From Sphingomonas sp. AX6 (lineage in GTDB: Bacteria > Pseudomonadota > Alphaproteobacteria > Sphingomonadales > Sphingomonadaceae): a DNA stretch of 64,000 nucleotides. Below are positions 33,980 to 42,841 of this stretch, in pieces (within the stretch, counting starts at the first letter, position 1; each line of letters opens with the position of its first letter). The stretch is from NCBI RefSeq assembly GCF_902506605.1, contig NZ_LR733979.1:62001-126000 (forward strand), in the 5' to 3' direction. Both the position numbers and the translations under genes were made by a program. The notes under the pieces are model-generated. The model ran no database searches and was not told the DNA's origin. It worked only from the letters and a program-made list of their open reading frames with translations.

Positions 33980-35443
33980 TCAATTCCCGTCCTTATACCC
34001 CTTCAACTCGTCGCCGATGATCTGCACCACGTGCAGCACGTTGGTCGATCCCGGCACGCCGAACGGCACGCCAGCGCACACCACAATGCGGTCGCCGCCC
34101 TTGGCGAGGTTGTGGCGGAGCGCCATTCGCTTGGCCTTGGCGACCATTTCCTCGAAGGATTCGACGTCGCGGGTGTGGACCGCGTGCGAGCCCCATAGCA
34201 GCCCCAGCCGACGGGCGGTTTCGTGGCGGGGTGTCAACACCATAATCGGCACGGCGGGCCGTTCGCGGGCGATGCGGCGGGCGGTCGATCCCGACATGGT
34301 GAAACACACGATCGCCTTTGCCGATACGGTCGCGGCGATGGTCTTGGCGGCTTCGGCCAGCGCGTCGGCGGTCGTGGGATCGGGGCGGGTGACGGTGAAA
34401 TGCACGCGGTCGCCATGCGCGGGATCGCGTTCGACCGCGTCGGCGATGGCGTTCATCATCGCCACCGATTCGATCGGCCACTGGCCCGCGGCACTTTCGG
34501 CCGAGAGCATGATCGCGTCCGCGCCGTCGTAAACCGCGGTCGCCACGTCGGACACTTCTGCGCGCGTCGGCGAAGGCGAAGTGATCATCGATTCGAGCAT
34601 CTGCGTCGCGACCACCACCGGGCGGCCCAGGCGACGGGCAGTCTCGACAATGCGCTTCTGCATCGGCGGCACTGATTGCGGCGGCAATTCGACGCCCAGA
34701 TCGCCACGCGCGACCATCACGCCGTCGCACGCCTCGACGATTTCCTCCAGCCGCGCGACGGCGGAGGGCTTTTCGATCTTGGCGAGCAGCGCGGTCTTGC
34801 CGCCGATCAGCTTGCGCGCCTCGGCCAGATCCTCGGGCCGCTGAACGAACGAAAGTGCGATCCAGTCGACACCCTGTTCGACCGCGAATGCCAGATCGCT
34901 GCGATCCTTTTCGGTCAGCGCGGCCATCGGCAGCACGACGTCGGGGACGTTCAGGCCCTTGGAATTGGACAGCGCACCGCCGACCTCGACCACCGTTTCG
35001 ATGCGGTCGTCGCTATGGTCGGTCACCCGCAGCACCAGCTTGCCGTCGTCGAGCAACAGGCGTGCGTCGCGCGCGATCGCGGCAAAGATTTCACGGTGGG
35101 GGAGTTCGACGCGCGTCGCGTCGCCCGGCGTCGGATCGCGGTCGAGCGTGAAGGTCTTGCCGGTCTCCAGCATCGTGCGCCCGCCCTCGAACTTGCCGAC
35201 GCGCAGTTTCGGCCCCTGAAGGTCGGCGAGGATCGTCGTCGGGCGGCCATAGGTCTTCTCAAGGCTGCGGATCGCCTGGATCAGGGGGATTTTCGATTCC
35301 TGGTCGCCATGGCTCATATTGACGCGGAAGGCATCGGCACCCGCGTCGAACAGCTTGGCTATCATCTCTACCGTCGAACTGGCGGGGCCGAGCGTGGCGA
35401 GGATGCGGACCTTGCGGGTGCGGGGCTGGATCGATTTGGACAT
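33980..35443 (-). CDS. pyk: Pyruvate kinase
   Basis: A protein of 487 residues of typical length, converting phosphoenolpyruvate and ADP to pyruvate and ATP at the end of glycolysis. The barrel begins RKVRILATLGPASST, with the PEP/K+ site in FRVNMSHGD. The catalytic Lys is in LLAKIEKPSA, and the metal ligands are in GVMVARGDLGVELP. The nearby QMLESMI is also conserved. The C-terminal domain runs from about 350 to 485. It is divergent from a DUF1244 gene, a pairing I recall as frequent in alphaproteobacteria. Confidence 0.96.
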   Translation of the reverse strand: MSKSIQPRTRKVRILATLGPASSTVEMIAKLFDAGADAFRVNMSHGDQESKIPLIQAIRSLEKTYGRPTTILADLQGPKLRVGKFEGGRTMLETGKTFTLDRDPTPGDATRVELPHREIFAAIARDARLLLDDGKLVLRVTDHSDDRIETVVEVGGALSNSKGLNVPDVVLPMAALTEKDRSDLAFAVEQGVDWIALSFVQRPEDLAEARKLIGGKTALLAKIEKPSAVARLEEIVEACDGVMVARGDLGVELPPQSVPPMQKRIVETARRLGRPVVVATQMLESMITSPSPTRAEVSDVATAVYDGADAIMLSAESAAGQWPIESVAMMNAIADAVERDPAHGDRVHFTVTRPDPTTADALAEAAKTIAATVSAKAIVCFTMSGSTARRIARERPAVPIMVLTPRHETARRLGLLWGSHAVHTRDVESFEEMVAKAKRMALRHNLAKGGDRIVVCAGVPFGVPGSTNVLHVVQIIGDELKGYKDGN

Positions 35444-35517
35444 GGGGAGGTGCGGCCTTACTTGTGCGGTCGCTGGTCTAACCGCTATTCGCGACGGATC
35501 AACCGGAAGGACGTTAG

Positions 35518-35904
<387 letters not shown>

Positions 35905-35972
35905 GTTTGGGTTAAGCAGCCTGTCTGCAAACGGCCTGTTGCGGAAATCTGAAGCATCGATAACTTGCGGGA

Positions 35973-36245
35973 ATGGTTTCTCTGTCGCCTCTATGTCCCG
36001 CCTGTGGCGAACCGGTCCCTTTCTTGAAGACGCAATGGGGCCTTGGAAAGCCGTTTGCCTGCAATGGTTGTAAGACTCCGCTTGTCATTCCAAAGAATGT
36101 TTGGATTGGCTTTGGTGCTTTTGTGATCTTCTGGCTCTTGAAAGATCGAATGAGTTCGTCGTTTGAGATTGTTACGCTGATCGCCGGTCTTGTCGTCGCG
36201 ATTCTCATCGTGTCACGATTATTTTTGCATCCGCGGAGAGCATAG
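35973..36245 (+). CDS. Small zinc-ribbon membrane protein of atypical composition
   Basis: A protein of 90 residues with a zinc ribbon at the N-terminus (CPAC, Cys8 and Cys11; CNGC, Cys30 and Cys33) and two membrane stretches (VWIGFGAFVIFWLLK and IVTLIAGLVVAILIVSRLF). Base composition is visibly less GC-rich than neighbours and codon use is A/T-ending more often, suggesting recent acquisition. No family is recognised with confidence. It lies about 70 bases after the DUF1244 gene on the same strand. Confidence 0.62.
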   Translation: MVSLSPLCPACGEPVPFLKTQWGLGKPFACNGCKTPLVIPKNVWIGFGAFVIFWLLKDRMSSSFEIVTLIAGLVVAILIVSRLFLHPRRA

Positions 36246-36340
36246 TGTCAGCACTCCAACCAGTTTTAATCGTTCGTGCATCCGTTAACCGCGTCGGCTT
36301 TCGGTAGACACGACGGCAAGCCGGTGCGCGCAGACTCGCA

Positions 36341-37147
36341 CTACCCACACCTTACCCGTTCGAAGTTTTCGCCGCGCGTCGTGACGATCAACCGGTCGCC
36401 GTCGCCGAGACGTAGCGTCTGCGTTGCAGTCCATTCCATGCCTTCGCCTTCGTAAGCCGAGGTTACTGCGATCGTATCCGCATCGCGGCGGGTGACGCGG
36501 GTGGGGATTCCCAGGCTTTCGTGGAAGCGCAGTTCGCGGGGGGATATGGTCAGGCCTTCGATGCTGCTTGCTGGGTTGCGGCACGCGGCGATATCCTTGC
36601 CCCAGCGACCGACATAGGCGGCGGGGATGCGCGGGGTGTCGGCGACGTCCTCCGGCGCGGATTCGCGTGGGGGCGGGGCGGAGGCGAGGCGGGCGCAGCC
36701 TTCGGCATTGCCGCGACCGGAGATGGTCAGGCTGCCGGAGAAGGGGAAGCGCGCGCCCGACATGCTGTCCTCGCAGGGCATGTTGCGGATCGTGACGTCG
36801 ATCGTGCCGCGCGCATCGCGAGCGCGGATAACGCGACCGTCGCTTGCTTCGTTGCTGTTGACGATCGCCAAGCGCCGTTCGGGCTGATCGATGCCGGTCA
36901 ATATGACCGCGTCACGCGATACTCGGGCCTGCCAGAAGGGCTCGTTGGTGGAGATGATCAGGTCGTCGGGCAGGGTCGGGGAACCGGGCGCTGGCAGAGC
37001 GTTGTTATCTGGAAGCGTGCCGGCTGGCAGTGTTGGCGTCACGGCATTTTCCAGCGCAGCATTCTGCACGTCCGGGAGCGCTTCATTGTCCGATGATGGT
37101 GATCCGCACGCGGCCAGCGGCAGGACAAGCAACAGAATGAACCGCAT
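36341..37147 (-). CDS. Lipoprotein of unknown function
   Basis: A protein of 268 residues beginning with a short lipoprotein signal (MRFILLLVLPLAACG; lipobox LAAC, Cys14). A low-complexity Ala/Pro/Asn linker (about 20-62) precedes two possible domains: one resembling the heat-shock HslJ/META-like or putative YbaY-type beta fold (ISTNEPFWQARVSRDAVIL), and a C-terminal part from YVGRWGKDIAACRNPASS. The first part contains conserved-looking FW and CED motifs. The role is not known. Convergent with the zinc-ribbon gene. Confidence 0.66.
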   Translation of the reverse strand: MRFILLLVLPLAACGSPSSDNEALPDVQNAALENAVTPTLPAGTLPDNNALPAPGSPTLPDDLIISTNEPFWQARVSRDAVILTGIDQPERRLAIVNSNEASDGRVIRARDARGTIDVTIRNMPCEDSMSGARFPFSGSLTISGRGNAEGCARLASAPPPRESAPEDVADTPRIPAAYVGRWGKDIAACRNPASSIEGLTISPRELRFHESLGIPTRVTRRDADTIAVTSAYEGEGMEWTATQTLRLGDGDRLIVTTRGENFERVRCG

Positions 37148-37211
37148 TCGACCTCTCCTCGGTTAAGGGCGAAAAACGGTGATCGGTGCCGGTGTGTTCC
37201 CCGTCTGATTC

Positions 37212-37284
37212 CGTCATTCCCGCGAAGGCGGGAATCCATAACCCATGTCGGCGCTTATGGATTCCCGCCTTCGCGGGAATGACG
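37212..37284. repeat. Palindromic repeat family D, copy 3
   Basis: Arms CGTCATTCCCGCGAAGGCGG and reverse complement flank a 25-base spacer that itself contains ATCCATAA ... TTATGGAT pairing. It is a sequence variant of family D, sharing the CGTCAT ... ATGACG termini. Confidence 0.75.
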
Positions 37285-37307
37285 GATTGGGTTGGGAAGC
37301 ACCCTGC

Positions 37308-37487
37308 TCAATGCAGCTTGGCGATCTTCAGCCCGTCCAGCTTGGCGCGGTCCTTGACCGATTCCTCGCTTCGGTTGAGCGCCTTGGCGATGGCGCGCAC
37401 TGCCATGCCCTTGGCCGCCAGACGGTGGAGTTTCTGAAGCTCGTCTGATTTCCACGGCTGGCGGTGGCGTTCGAACTTGTCGCTCAT
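37308..37487 (-). CDS. Small SANT/Myb- or HTH-like protein
   Basis: A protein of 59 residues: MSDKFERHRQPWKSDELQKL then HRLAAKGMAVRAIAKALNRS and EESVKDRAKLDGLKIAKLH. The WKSDELQKLHRLAAKGMAVR-IAKALNRSEESV core is a helix-turn-helix of SANT/GcrA-like type. Its ATG shares one base with the stop of the GreA-like gene (TGATG), so it is co-translated with it. It is likely DNA-binding or a transcription accessory protein; the partner is unknown. Confidence 0.72.
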   Translation of the reverse strand: MSDKFERHRQPWKSDELQKLHRLAAKGMAVRAIAKALNRSEESVKDRAKLDGLKIAKLH

Positions 37488-37960
37488 CAGGCGTCTTTCG
37501 GAATGGGTTGGGCGTCAAGGATTTCGATCGCTTCGGGCTTGCCGTTGAATTCGACCCGCTCTCCGACCTGGGCTTCCAGCATTGCCTGGGCCAGTGGCGC
37601 GGTGAAGGTGATGCGGTCGGCCTCGGGATCGGCTTCGTCGGCGCCAACGAGATCGAGCGTACGGGTCTGGCCGTTCAGGCGGAACGTGACGCGGGTGCCG
37701 AACGCGACTTCGCCGGGTTCTGGGACGGGCACGATCTCCGCCGTCGTCTCGCGCGTCTGCCAGTAACGCAAGTCGCGCTTTGCGACCTTGCGCGCGTCGT
37801 CGTCCAGGGCGGCATCGACTGCTGCGGAGAAATGCACCACTCGCTCGCGCATCAACGCCAGCCCGCGCGCGGTCACCAGATTGGGACCGGGGGGCAGCGG
37901 CAGTTCGAACCGGGGTTCCTTGTGTTCCTCATCGCTTTCGCGGCGAAAGGCGACGCTCAT
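37487..37960 (-). CDS. GreA/GreB-family transcription elongation factor
   Basis: A protein of 157 residues. The N-terminal coiled coil covers about 30-75 (LVTARGLALMRERVVHFSAA...), shorter than in GreA, and the C-terminal FKBP-like GreA_C domain runs from 80 to the end (GEVAFGTRVTFRLNGQTRTL, TFTAPLAQAMLEAQVGERVE, ending near IEILDAQPIP). It should bind the RNA polymerase secondary channel to rescue backtracked complexes. The acidic tip residues are not obvious, so it may be a Gre-like or Rnk-like regulator. ATG 37960 follows GGAGA. Coupled to the small HTH gene downstream and divergent from tonB. Confidence 0.82.
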   Translation of the reverse strand: MSVAFRRESDEEHKEPRFELPLPPGPNLVTARGLALMRERVVHFSAAVDAALDDDARKVAKRDLRYWQTRETTAEIVPVPEPGEVAFGTRVTFRLNGQTRTLDLVGADEADPEADRITFTAPLAQAMLEAQVGERVEFNGKPEAIEILDAQPIPKDA

Positions 37961-38022
37961 GATTGTCTCTCCATGCGCATAAGATGGGCGTTTCGCACCA
38001 AATGTTCCACCCGCGTTCAGCC

Positions 38023-38775
38023 ATGCGTGATAAATGCGGCAGCGTGAAACGGGCGTCCCCCACCTCGAAGCGCGAACGCGCCGTCGCCATCGCGGCGGTG
38101 GCGGGCATCCACGCGCTGATCGTGCTGGCGCTGATGCAGGGTTTGCAGGTGCGCTTCGGCGCGGTCGAGCAATCATCGCTCGCCGCTTTCGATGTGACCG
38201 TCCCCGCGCGCCCACCGCTGGTCGAAGCCACACCCGAACCGGCTGCCGATCCGCGCGAGGAGGGCGCGGCGGCACCGCCCGCGCTTGAGGCGATCGCGAC
38301 GCCGGTCGTCGCGCCGCCGGTGCGCCTCCCCCAGCCTTCGCCGCTCGTGGCGGCACCAGTCGCCGGGAACGGTGCGGACGCGTCTGCGGGGGCGGCACCG
38401 GTGCCGGGACCGGGGACCGGCGGGGGTGGCACCGGCACGGGAACCGGCAGTGGGCGGGGCGGTGATGGGCAAGGCGGCGGCGGTGGCGCGCGGGCCGAAA
38501 AGACGACGGGCGCGATCCTCGACCGCGATTATCCCCGCAGCGCCAGACGCGCGCGGGCGCAGGGAAGCGTGACGACGCGGTTCACCGTCGGCACCGATGG
38601 CCGGGCGCGCGGCTGTGCGGTGACGGGATCGAGCGGGAATGCCGAGCTGGACGCGACCACGTGCCGGTTGATCGAACAGCGGTTCCGCTATCGCCCGGCG
38701 CTGGGGCAGAACGGGCAGCCTGTTGCGGAAGTGCGGGGCTGGCGGCAGGACTGGTGGTTGGAGCGGCGGGGATAG
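38023..38775 (+). CDS. TonB-like energy transducer
   Basis: A protein of 250 residues. One N-terminal membrane helix (about 25-42, AIAAVAGIHALIVLALM) precedes a proline/glycine-rich periplasm-spanning linker and a C-terminal TonB domain from about residue 170 (ILDRDYPRSARRARAQGSVT, CAVTGSSGNAELDATTCRLI). It should transmit proton motive force to outer-membrane receptors with ExbB/ExbD; these are not in the window. The start is uncertain: ATG 38023 or GTG 38044. It is divergent from the Gre-like gene. Confidence 0.85.
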   Translation: MRDKCGSVKRASPTSKRERAVAIAAVAGIHALIVLALMQGLQVRFGAVEQSSLAAFDVTVPARPPLVEATPEPAADPREEGAAAPPALEAIATPVVAPPVRLPQPSPLVAAPVAGNGADASAGAAPVPGPGTGGGGTGTGTGSGRGGDGQGGGGGARAEKTTGAILDRDYPRSARRARAQGSVTTRFTVGTDGRARGCAVTGSSGNAELDATTCRLIEQRFRYRPALGQNGQPVAEVRGWRQDWWLERRG

Positions 38776-38830
38776 GGCGCGCACCGACATCCGTACTGGT
38801 TCGGTGCTTGTTCCTTTGAAACAAGGCATG

Positions 38831-38905
38831 TGCTCCTGCGAAAGCAGGAGCGCTGGCCGCCAGCGATCACTGCGCTTCCCAGCACTCCTGCTTTCGCAGG
38901 AGTAC
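38831..38905. repeat. Palindromic repeat family E, copy 2
   Basis: Arms GCTCCTGCGAAAGCAGGAGC and reverse-type ACTCCTGCTTTCGCAGGAGT flank about 33 bases. It sits in the gap between tonB and the ABC-F gene. The other copy is at 14768-14843. Confidence 0.8.
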
Positions 38906-38979
38906 AGTTTCGGAACTATAGGGAGCGCTCCCACACCCACTCGCCAATCCGTGCTGCATCTGCTAACAGCCCGCGCATC

Positions 38980-40848
38980 ATGCTCAACCTGAACGACATC
39001 ACGGTGCGCCTGGGCGGGCGCGTCATTCTCGACGGCGCGACGGCGGCCCTTCCGCCCGGAAGCCGCGTCGGCCTGATCGGGCGCAATGGCGCGGGTAAAT
39101 CGACGCTGGTGCGCGTCATCGCCGGGATGCTGGAACCCGATGCAGGCGTGGCGTCGATGCCGCGCGGGGCCAAGATCGGCTATATCGCGCAGGAAGCCCC
39201 GTCGGGCACCGCGACTCCGTTCGACACCGTGCTTGCCGCCGACCTCGAACGCGCAGCGCTGATGATCGAGAGCGAGACATGCGAAGACCCCGACCGGCTG
39301 GGCGATGTGTACGAACGCCTGATCGCAATCGACGCCTATACCGCGCCTGCACGCGCTGCGCAGATCCTGCTCGGCCTGGGCTTCGACGAGGAGATGCAGG
39401 CGCGGTCGCTCGACAGTTTTTCGGGCGGGTGGAAGATGCGCGTGGCGCTGGCCGCGTTGCTGTTCTCGCAGCCCGATCTGCTGCTGCTCGACGAGCCGTC
39501 GAACCATCTCGACCTCGAAGCGGTGATGTGGCTCGAGGATTTCCTGCGCGGCTACAAGGCGACGATCGTCGTCGTCAGCCATGAACGCGATTTCCTGAAC
39601 AACGTCGTCGATCACATCCTGCATTTGCAGGGCGGCAAGATCACGCTCTATCCCGGCGGATACGATGCGTTCGAGCGCCAGCGTGCCGAGCGGCTTGCGC
39701 AGATCGAGGCGGCGCGCGCCAACCAGGCCGCGCAGCGCGAGAAATTGCAGAGCTATATCGCCAAGAATTCGGCGCGCGCCTCGACCGCGAAGCAGGCGCA
39801 GTCGCGCCAGAAGATGCTGGCGAAGATGCAGCCGATCGCTGAAAGCTTCAACGATCCGACGCTCTCGTTCGGCTTCCCGAACCCCACCGAGTTGCGCCCG
39901 CCGCTCATCACCCTCGACCTCGCCAGTGTCGGGTATAGCGAAGTGCCGATCCTCAAGCGGCTCAACCTGCGGCTCGATCCCGACGATCGCATTGCGCTCC
40001 TGGGTCGCAACGGCAATGGCAAGACCACGCTGGCGCGGTTGCTGGCGGCGCAACTGACGCCGATGGATGGCGCGATGAACGCCTCGTCCAAGATGAAGGT
40101 CGGATACTTCACCCAGTATCAGGTCGAGGAACTCGATACTGACGATACGCCGCTCGAGCACATGACGCACAATATGAAGGGCGCGAGCCCCGCCGCGGTG
40201 CGTGCGCAACTGGGCCGGTTCGGCTTTTCTGGCGACAAGGCGACGACCAAGGTCGGCAAGCTGTCGGGCGGCGAGCGGGCGCGCCTCGCGCTGGCGCTCA
40301 TCACCCGCGATGCGCCGCACCTGTTGATCCTCGACGAGCCGACGAACCATTTGGACGTCGATGCGCGCGAGGCACTGGTCCAGGCGCTCAACGATTACAC
40401 CGGCGCCGTCGTGCTGGTTAGCCACGACCGCCACATGCTCGAACTCACCGCCGATCGGCTGGTGCTGGTCGATGAGGGCACCGCGCGCGAATATGACGGC
40501 AGCCTCGACGATTATATCGCGCTGGTGCTGAAGGGCGATGCGGGCAAGGGCGACGCGATGTCCAAGGCCGATCGCAAGGCGGAGAAAAAGGCCGCTGCCG
40601 AAGCGCGCGAGAAGCAGGCCGAATTGCGCAAGACCGCCAAGGATGCCGAGGGCGAGATCGCCAAGCTGACCGCGCGGCGCAAGGCGCTGGACGAAGCGAT
40701 GTTCGCGCCCGATCAGGCCAAGGGCGATCTTGCCAAGCTGACGGTGAGCGAGCTGATGAAAAAGCGCGCGGAGGTTGCCGAGCGGCTCGATACGCTGGAA
40801 GCGCAGTGGCTGGAGATCAGCGAAGTGCTGGAACGCATCGCCGCCTGA
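38980..40848 (+). CDS. ABC-F ATPase, ribosome-associated translation factor
   Basis: A soluble protein of 622 residues with two nucleotide-binding domains and no membrane segments. Walker A sites are GRNGAGKST (near 35) and GRNGNGKTT (near 345); the signatures are FSGGWKMRV and LSGGERARLAL; Walker B regions end LLLDEPSNHLDLEA and LILDEPTNHLDVDA. The inter-domain linker is about 60 residues and a C-terminal coiled coil (KADRKAEKKAAAEAREKQAE) follows, as in YheS/Uup-like proteins. ABC-F proteins act on the ribosome E-site to clear stalled complexes. ATG 38980. A huge open frame on the other strand here is a shadow. Confidence 0.93.
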   Translation: MLNLNDITVRLGGRVILDGATAALPPGSRVGLIGRNGAGKSTLVRVIAGMLEPDAGVASMPRGAKIGYIAQEAPSGTATPFDTVLAADLERAALMIESETCEDPDRLGDVYERLIAIDAYTAPARAAQILLGLGFDEEMQARSLDSFSGGWKMRVALAALLFSQPDLLLLDEPSNHLDLEAVMWLEDFLRGYKATIVVVSHERDFLNNVVDHILHLQGGKITLYPGGYDAFERQRAERLAQIEAARANQAAQREKLQSYIAKNSARASTAKQAQSRQKMLAKMQPIAESFNDPTLSFGFPNPTELRPPLITLDLASVGYSEVPILKRLNLRLDPDDRIALLGRNGNGKTTLARLLAAQLTPMDGAMNASSKMKVGYFTQYQVEELDTDDTPLEHMTHNMKGASPAAVRAQLGRFGFSGDKATTKVGKLSGGERARLALALITRDAPHLLILDEPTNHLDVDAREALVQALNDYTGAVVLVSHDRHMLELTADRLVLVDEGTAREYDGSLDDYIALVLKGDAGKGDAMSKADRKAEKKAAAEAREKQAELRKTAKDAEGEIAKLTARRKALDEAMFAPDQAKGDLAKLTVSELMKKRAEVAERLDTLEAQWLEISEVLERIAA

Positions 40849-40993
40849 TCGCTCTGCCCATCGCCATTTCTGCCCGGCTCGTCGGACTCGGCTGTCTCTC
40901 GCCTGGTAAATACGCCTGTTTCGATTGCGTTAGCGGCACGTTTCGGATGCGAAAGCGTTGGCTTGCGGCAAGATACAGGGAGTGGTGCCGGAC

Positions 40994-41542
40994 ATGAACC
41001 CAGCGAAATCAATGATCGTGATCGCCTCCGGGCTCGCGCTGGCCGCCTGCGGACAGGGTGGCGATGGCAATGCGGCAGTTGCCGACAACACGACCACCGC
41101 CGGTGCAGTCGCCGCGACGCCGGGCGGTGCGACGCTGTGGAACAGCGGGCAGGCCAAGCCGCTCGATATTCAGGTCGCACACCCCAATGGTGTCGTGCTT
41201 CAGGTGACGTCGCTGCAATCGCGCCAGACCGATACCGCGGTCGGCATCCGCGTCATCAACGGGCGCGACCGGGAAATCGACCTCAATCGGTTCCCGAACA
41301 ATCGCAACGGGTTCCTGTTGCTGGAGAGCGGTGAGCGGCTGTTCCTTTCGCCCCCGGCCAGCAATGCGCGGCTGACGGTGCCGGCGGGCCAGACGTTCGA
41401 GGGCGAGCTAGTGTTTCTGGGTCGTCTGCCGATGGTTCGTACTGGCGTGATGGTGCTTAACGAGCAGCAATCGGGCGACAATCAATATACCACGACGCCC
41501 GGGTTCCGCATCGACCTGCCCCTGACGGAGCCTGCGCAATGA
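40994..41542 (+). CDS. Lipoprotein with beta domain, first of a tandem pair
   Basis: A protein of 182 residues. A lipoprotein signal ends in the lipobox LAAC (MNPAKSMIVIASGLALAACG; Cys19). The mature beta-rich domain (QVAHPNGVVLQVTSLQSRQT, INGRDREIDLNRF, TFEGELVFLG) is clearly paralogous to the N-terminal domain of the next gene, sharing HPNGVVLQV, INGRDREI and ELVFLG-type words. The function is unknown. It overlaps the next gene by four bases (ATGA). Confidence 0.75.
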   Translation: MNPAKSMIVIASGLALAACGQGGDGNAAVADNTTTAGAVAATPGGATLWNSGQAKPLDIQVAHPNGVVLQVTSLQSRQTDTAVGIRVINGRDREIDLNRFPNNRNGFLLLESGERLFLSPPASNARLTVPAGQTFEGELVFLGRLPMVRTGVMVLNEQQSGDNQYTTTPGFRIDLPLTEPAQ

Positions 41543-42558
41543 ACCGCGCGGGCTGGGCGATCGCGGCGATGGTCGCGTTGGCCGCGTGCGACGGCGGCAT
41601 CGGCGCGATCGGTGGCGGCGGGGACGGGGCGGCGGTCGATGCGCAGATCGCGCATCCGAGCGGCGTCGTGCTGCAAGTGCTGTCGGTGCGCGCGTCGGGC
41701 GAGCGCGCCGTCGTCGCGATCCGTGTGTTGAACGGGCGCGACCGGGAGATCGAACTCGATGCGCTGACCGACAAAAGCTACATCGTCACCGACAGCGGCG
41801 AAAAGCTGATGCTGGTGCCATCGCCGACCAACGAAGACCTGGCGGTGCAGCCGGGAAAGACCATGGACGGCGAACTGGTGTTCGCCGGCGCGCTGCCCTC
41901 GTCCGGCAACGTGGTGATGATCCTCAACGAACATGATTCGGGCGGCGAATATACCCGCAACCCACGGCTGGAAGTGAGTTTGCCGCTGGAAGGATCGCGC
42001 GGCGGGTCGATACCCGAGGTAACGGCGCTGTCGAACATGCAGTCGCTGCCGACCGGACGTTTCGGCGCCGCGACCGGCGGCGGATCGCAATTCGGGGCCG
42101 CCGGGCAGGCGACCAGCAGCCTGAGCGCGGTGCAGGAACTACGCTCCGAACTGGGCGCGGTCGATACCGATCGCGGGACGCTCGTGTCGTTGCCGGGCGA
42201 CGTGACCTTCGATTTCGACAAGGCGACGATCCAGGCGGGCGCAGAGCCGACGCTCGATCGTCTCGCACAACTGATCGCCGCCGGCGGTGAGGGCAAGATC
42301 GCGATTGAGGGGCACACCGATGCGCGCGGCGACGACGCCTATAACAAGCGGCTGTCCGAACAGCGGGCAGAGGCGGTCAAGGCGTATCTGGCTGAAAAGG
42401 GTGTCGATGCGGCACGGTTGAACACGATCGGGCTGGGCGAGCTTCGCCCGGTTGCGCCCAACATCAATTCGGACGGATCGGACGACGAAGCCGGGCGCCA
42501 GCGCAACCGGCGCGTCGAGGTGATCCTGCCGAAACAGGCGGCGACCCCGACACCCTAG
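41539..42558 (+). CDS. OmpA-family lipoprotein with paralogous N-domain
   Basis: A protein of 339 residues with a lipoprotein signal (lipobox LAAC, Cys17). The N-terminal domain (about 35-150) duplicates that of the preceding lipoprotein. A linker leads to a C-terminal OmpA domain (about 215-330): VTFDFDKATIQAGAEPTL, KIAIEGHTDARGDDAYNKRL, and RQRNRRVEVIL, which binds peptidoglycan diaminopimelate via the Asp and Arg of the motif (family knowledge). It likely tethers the outer membrane to the wall. Coupled to the preceding gene; gene pair is probably one operon. Confidence 0.86.
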   Translation: MNRAGWAIAAMVALAACDGGIGAIGGGGDGAAVDAQIAHPSGVVLQVLSVRASGERAVVAIRVLNGRDREIELDALTDKSYIVTDSGEKLMLVPSPTNEDLAVQPGKTMDGELVFAGALPSSGNVVMILNEHDSGGEYTRNPRLEVSLPLEGSRGGSIPEVTALSNMQSLPTGRFGAATGGGSQFGAAGQATSSLSAVQELRSELGAVDTDRGTLVSLPGDVTFDFDKATIQAGAEPTLDRLAQLIAAGGEGKIAIEGHTDARGDDAYNKRLSEQRAEAVKAYLAEKGVDAARLNTIGLGELRPVAPNINSDGSDDEAGRQRNRRVEVILPKQAATPTP

Positions 42559-42598
42559 GTCGGCTCGATGCTCGGGAAAAGCCGAGCCGAATCCAACC

Positions 42599-42703
42599 GT
42601 CACCCCGGCCGAAGTGCCGGGGTCCACCAAGCAGCAAGCGTAACTCTAGAAATCAGACTGTGCGCAAGCGGTTTGGTGGACCCCGGAACAAGTCCGGGGT
42701 GAC
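42599..42703. repeat. Palindromic repeat family C, copy 2
   Basis: Arms from GTCACCCCGGCCGAAGTGCC to GGAACAAGTCCGGGGTGAC flank about 45 bases; the left arm has diverged slightly from the copy at 3276-3381. It lies downstream of the OmpA-lipoprotein gene. Confidence 0.78.
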
Positions 42704-42841
42704 GGTGGTGTTATGACGCACCCGACTGCCAATCGGCCCTATGCTACCGAGGCAGTGCGTGCTCCCAATGACAAGGCACTTTCTTCTGATCGATGAGGTG
42801 CTATAGATCAGCACTACACCTAATCAGAGGGGATTTTTGGC

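Noticed and set aside
38173-40434. A 753-codon minus-strand open frame across tonB and the ABC-F gene
   Set aside because: It covers two genes with strong family motifs on the other strand; no domain or ribosome-binding site is visible in the antisense product.
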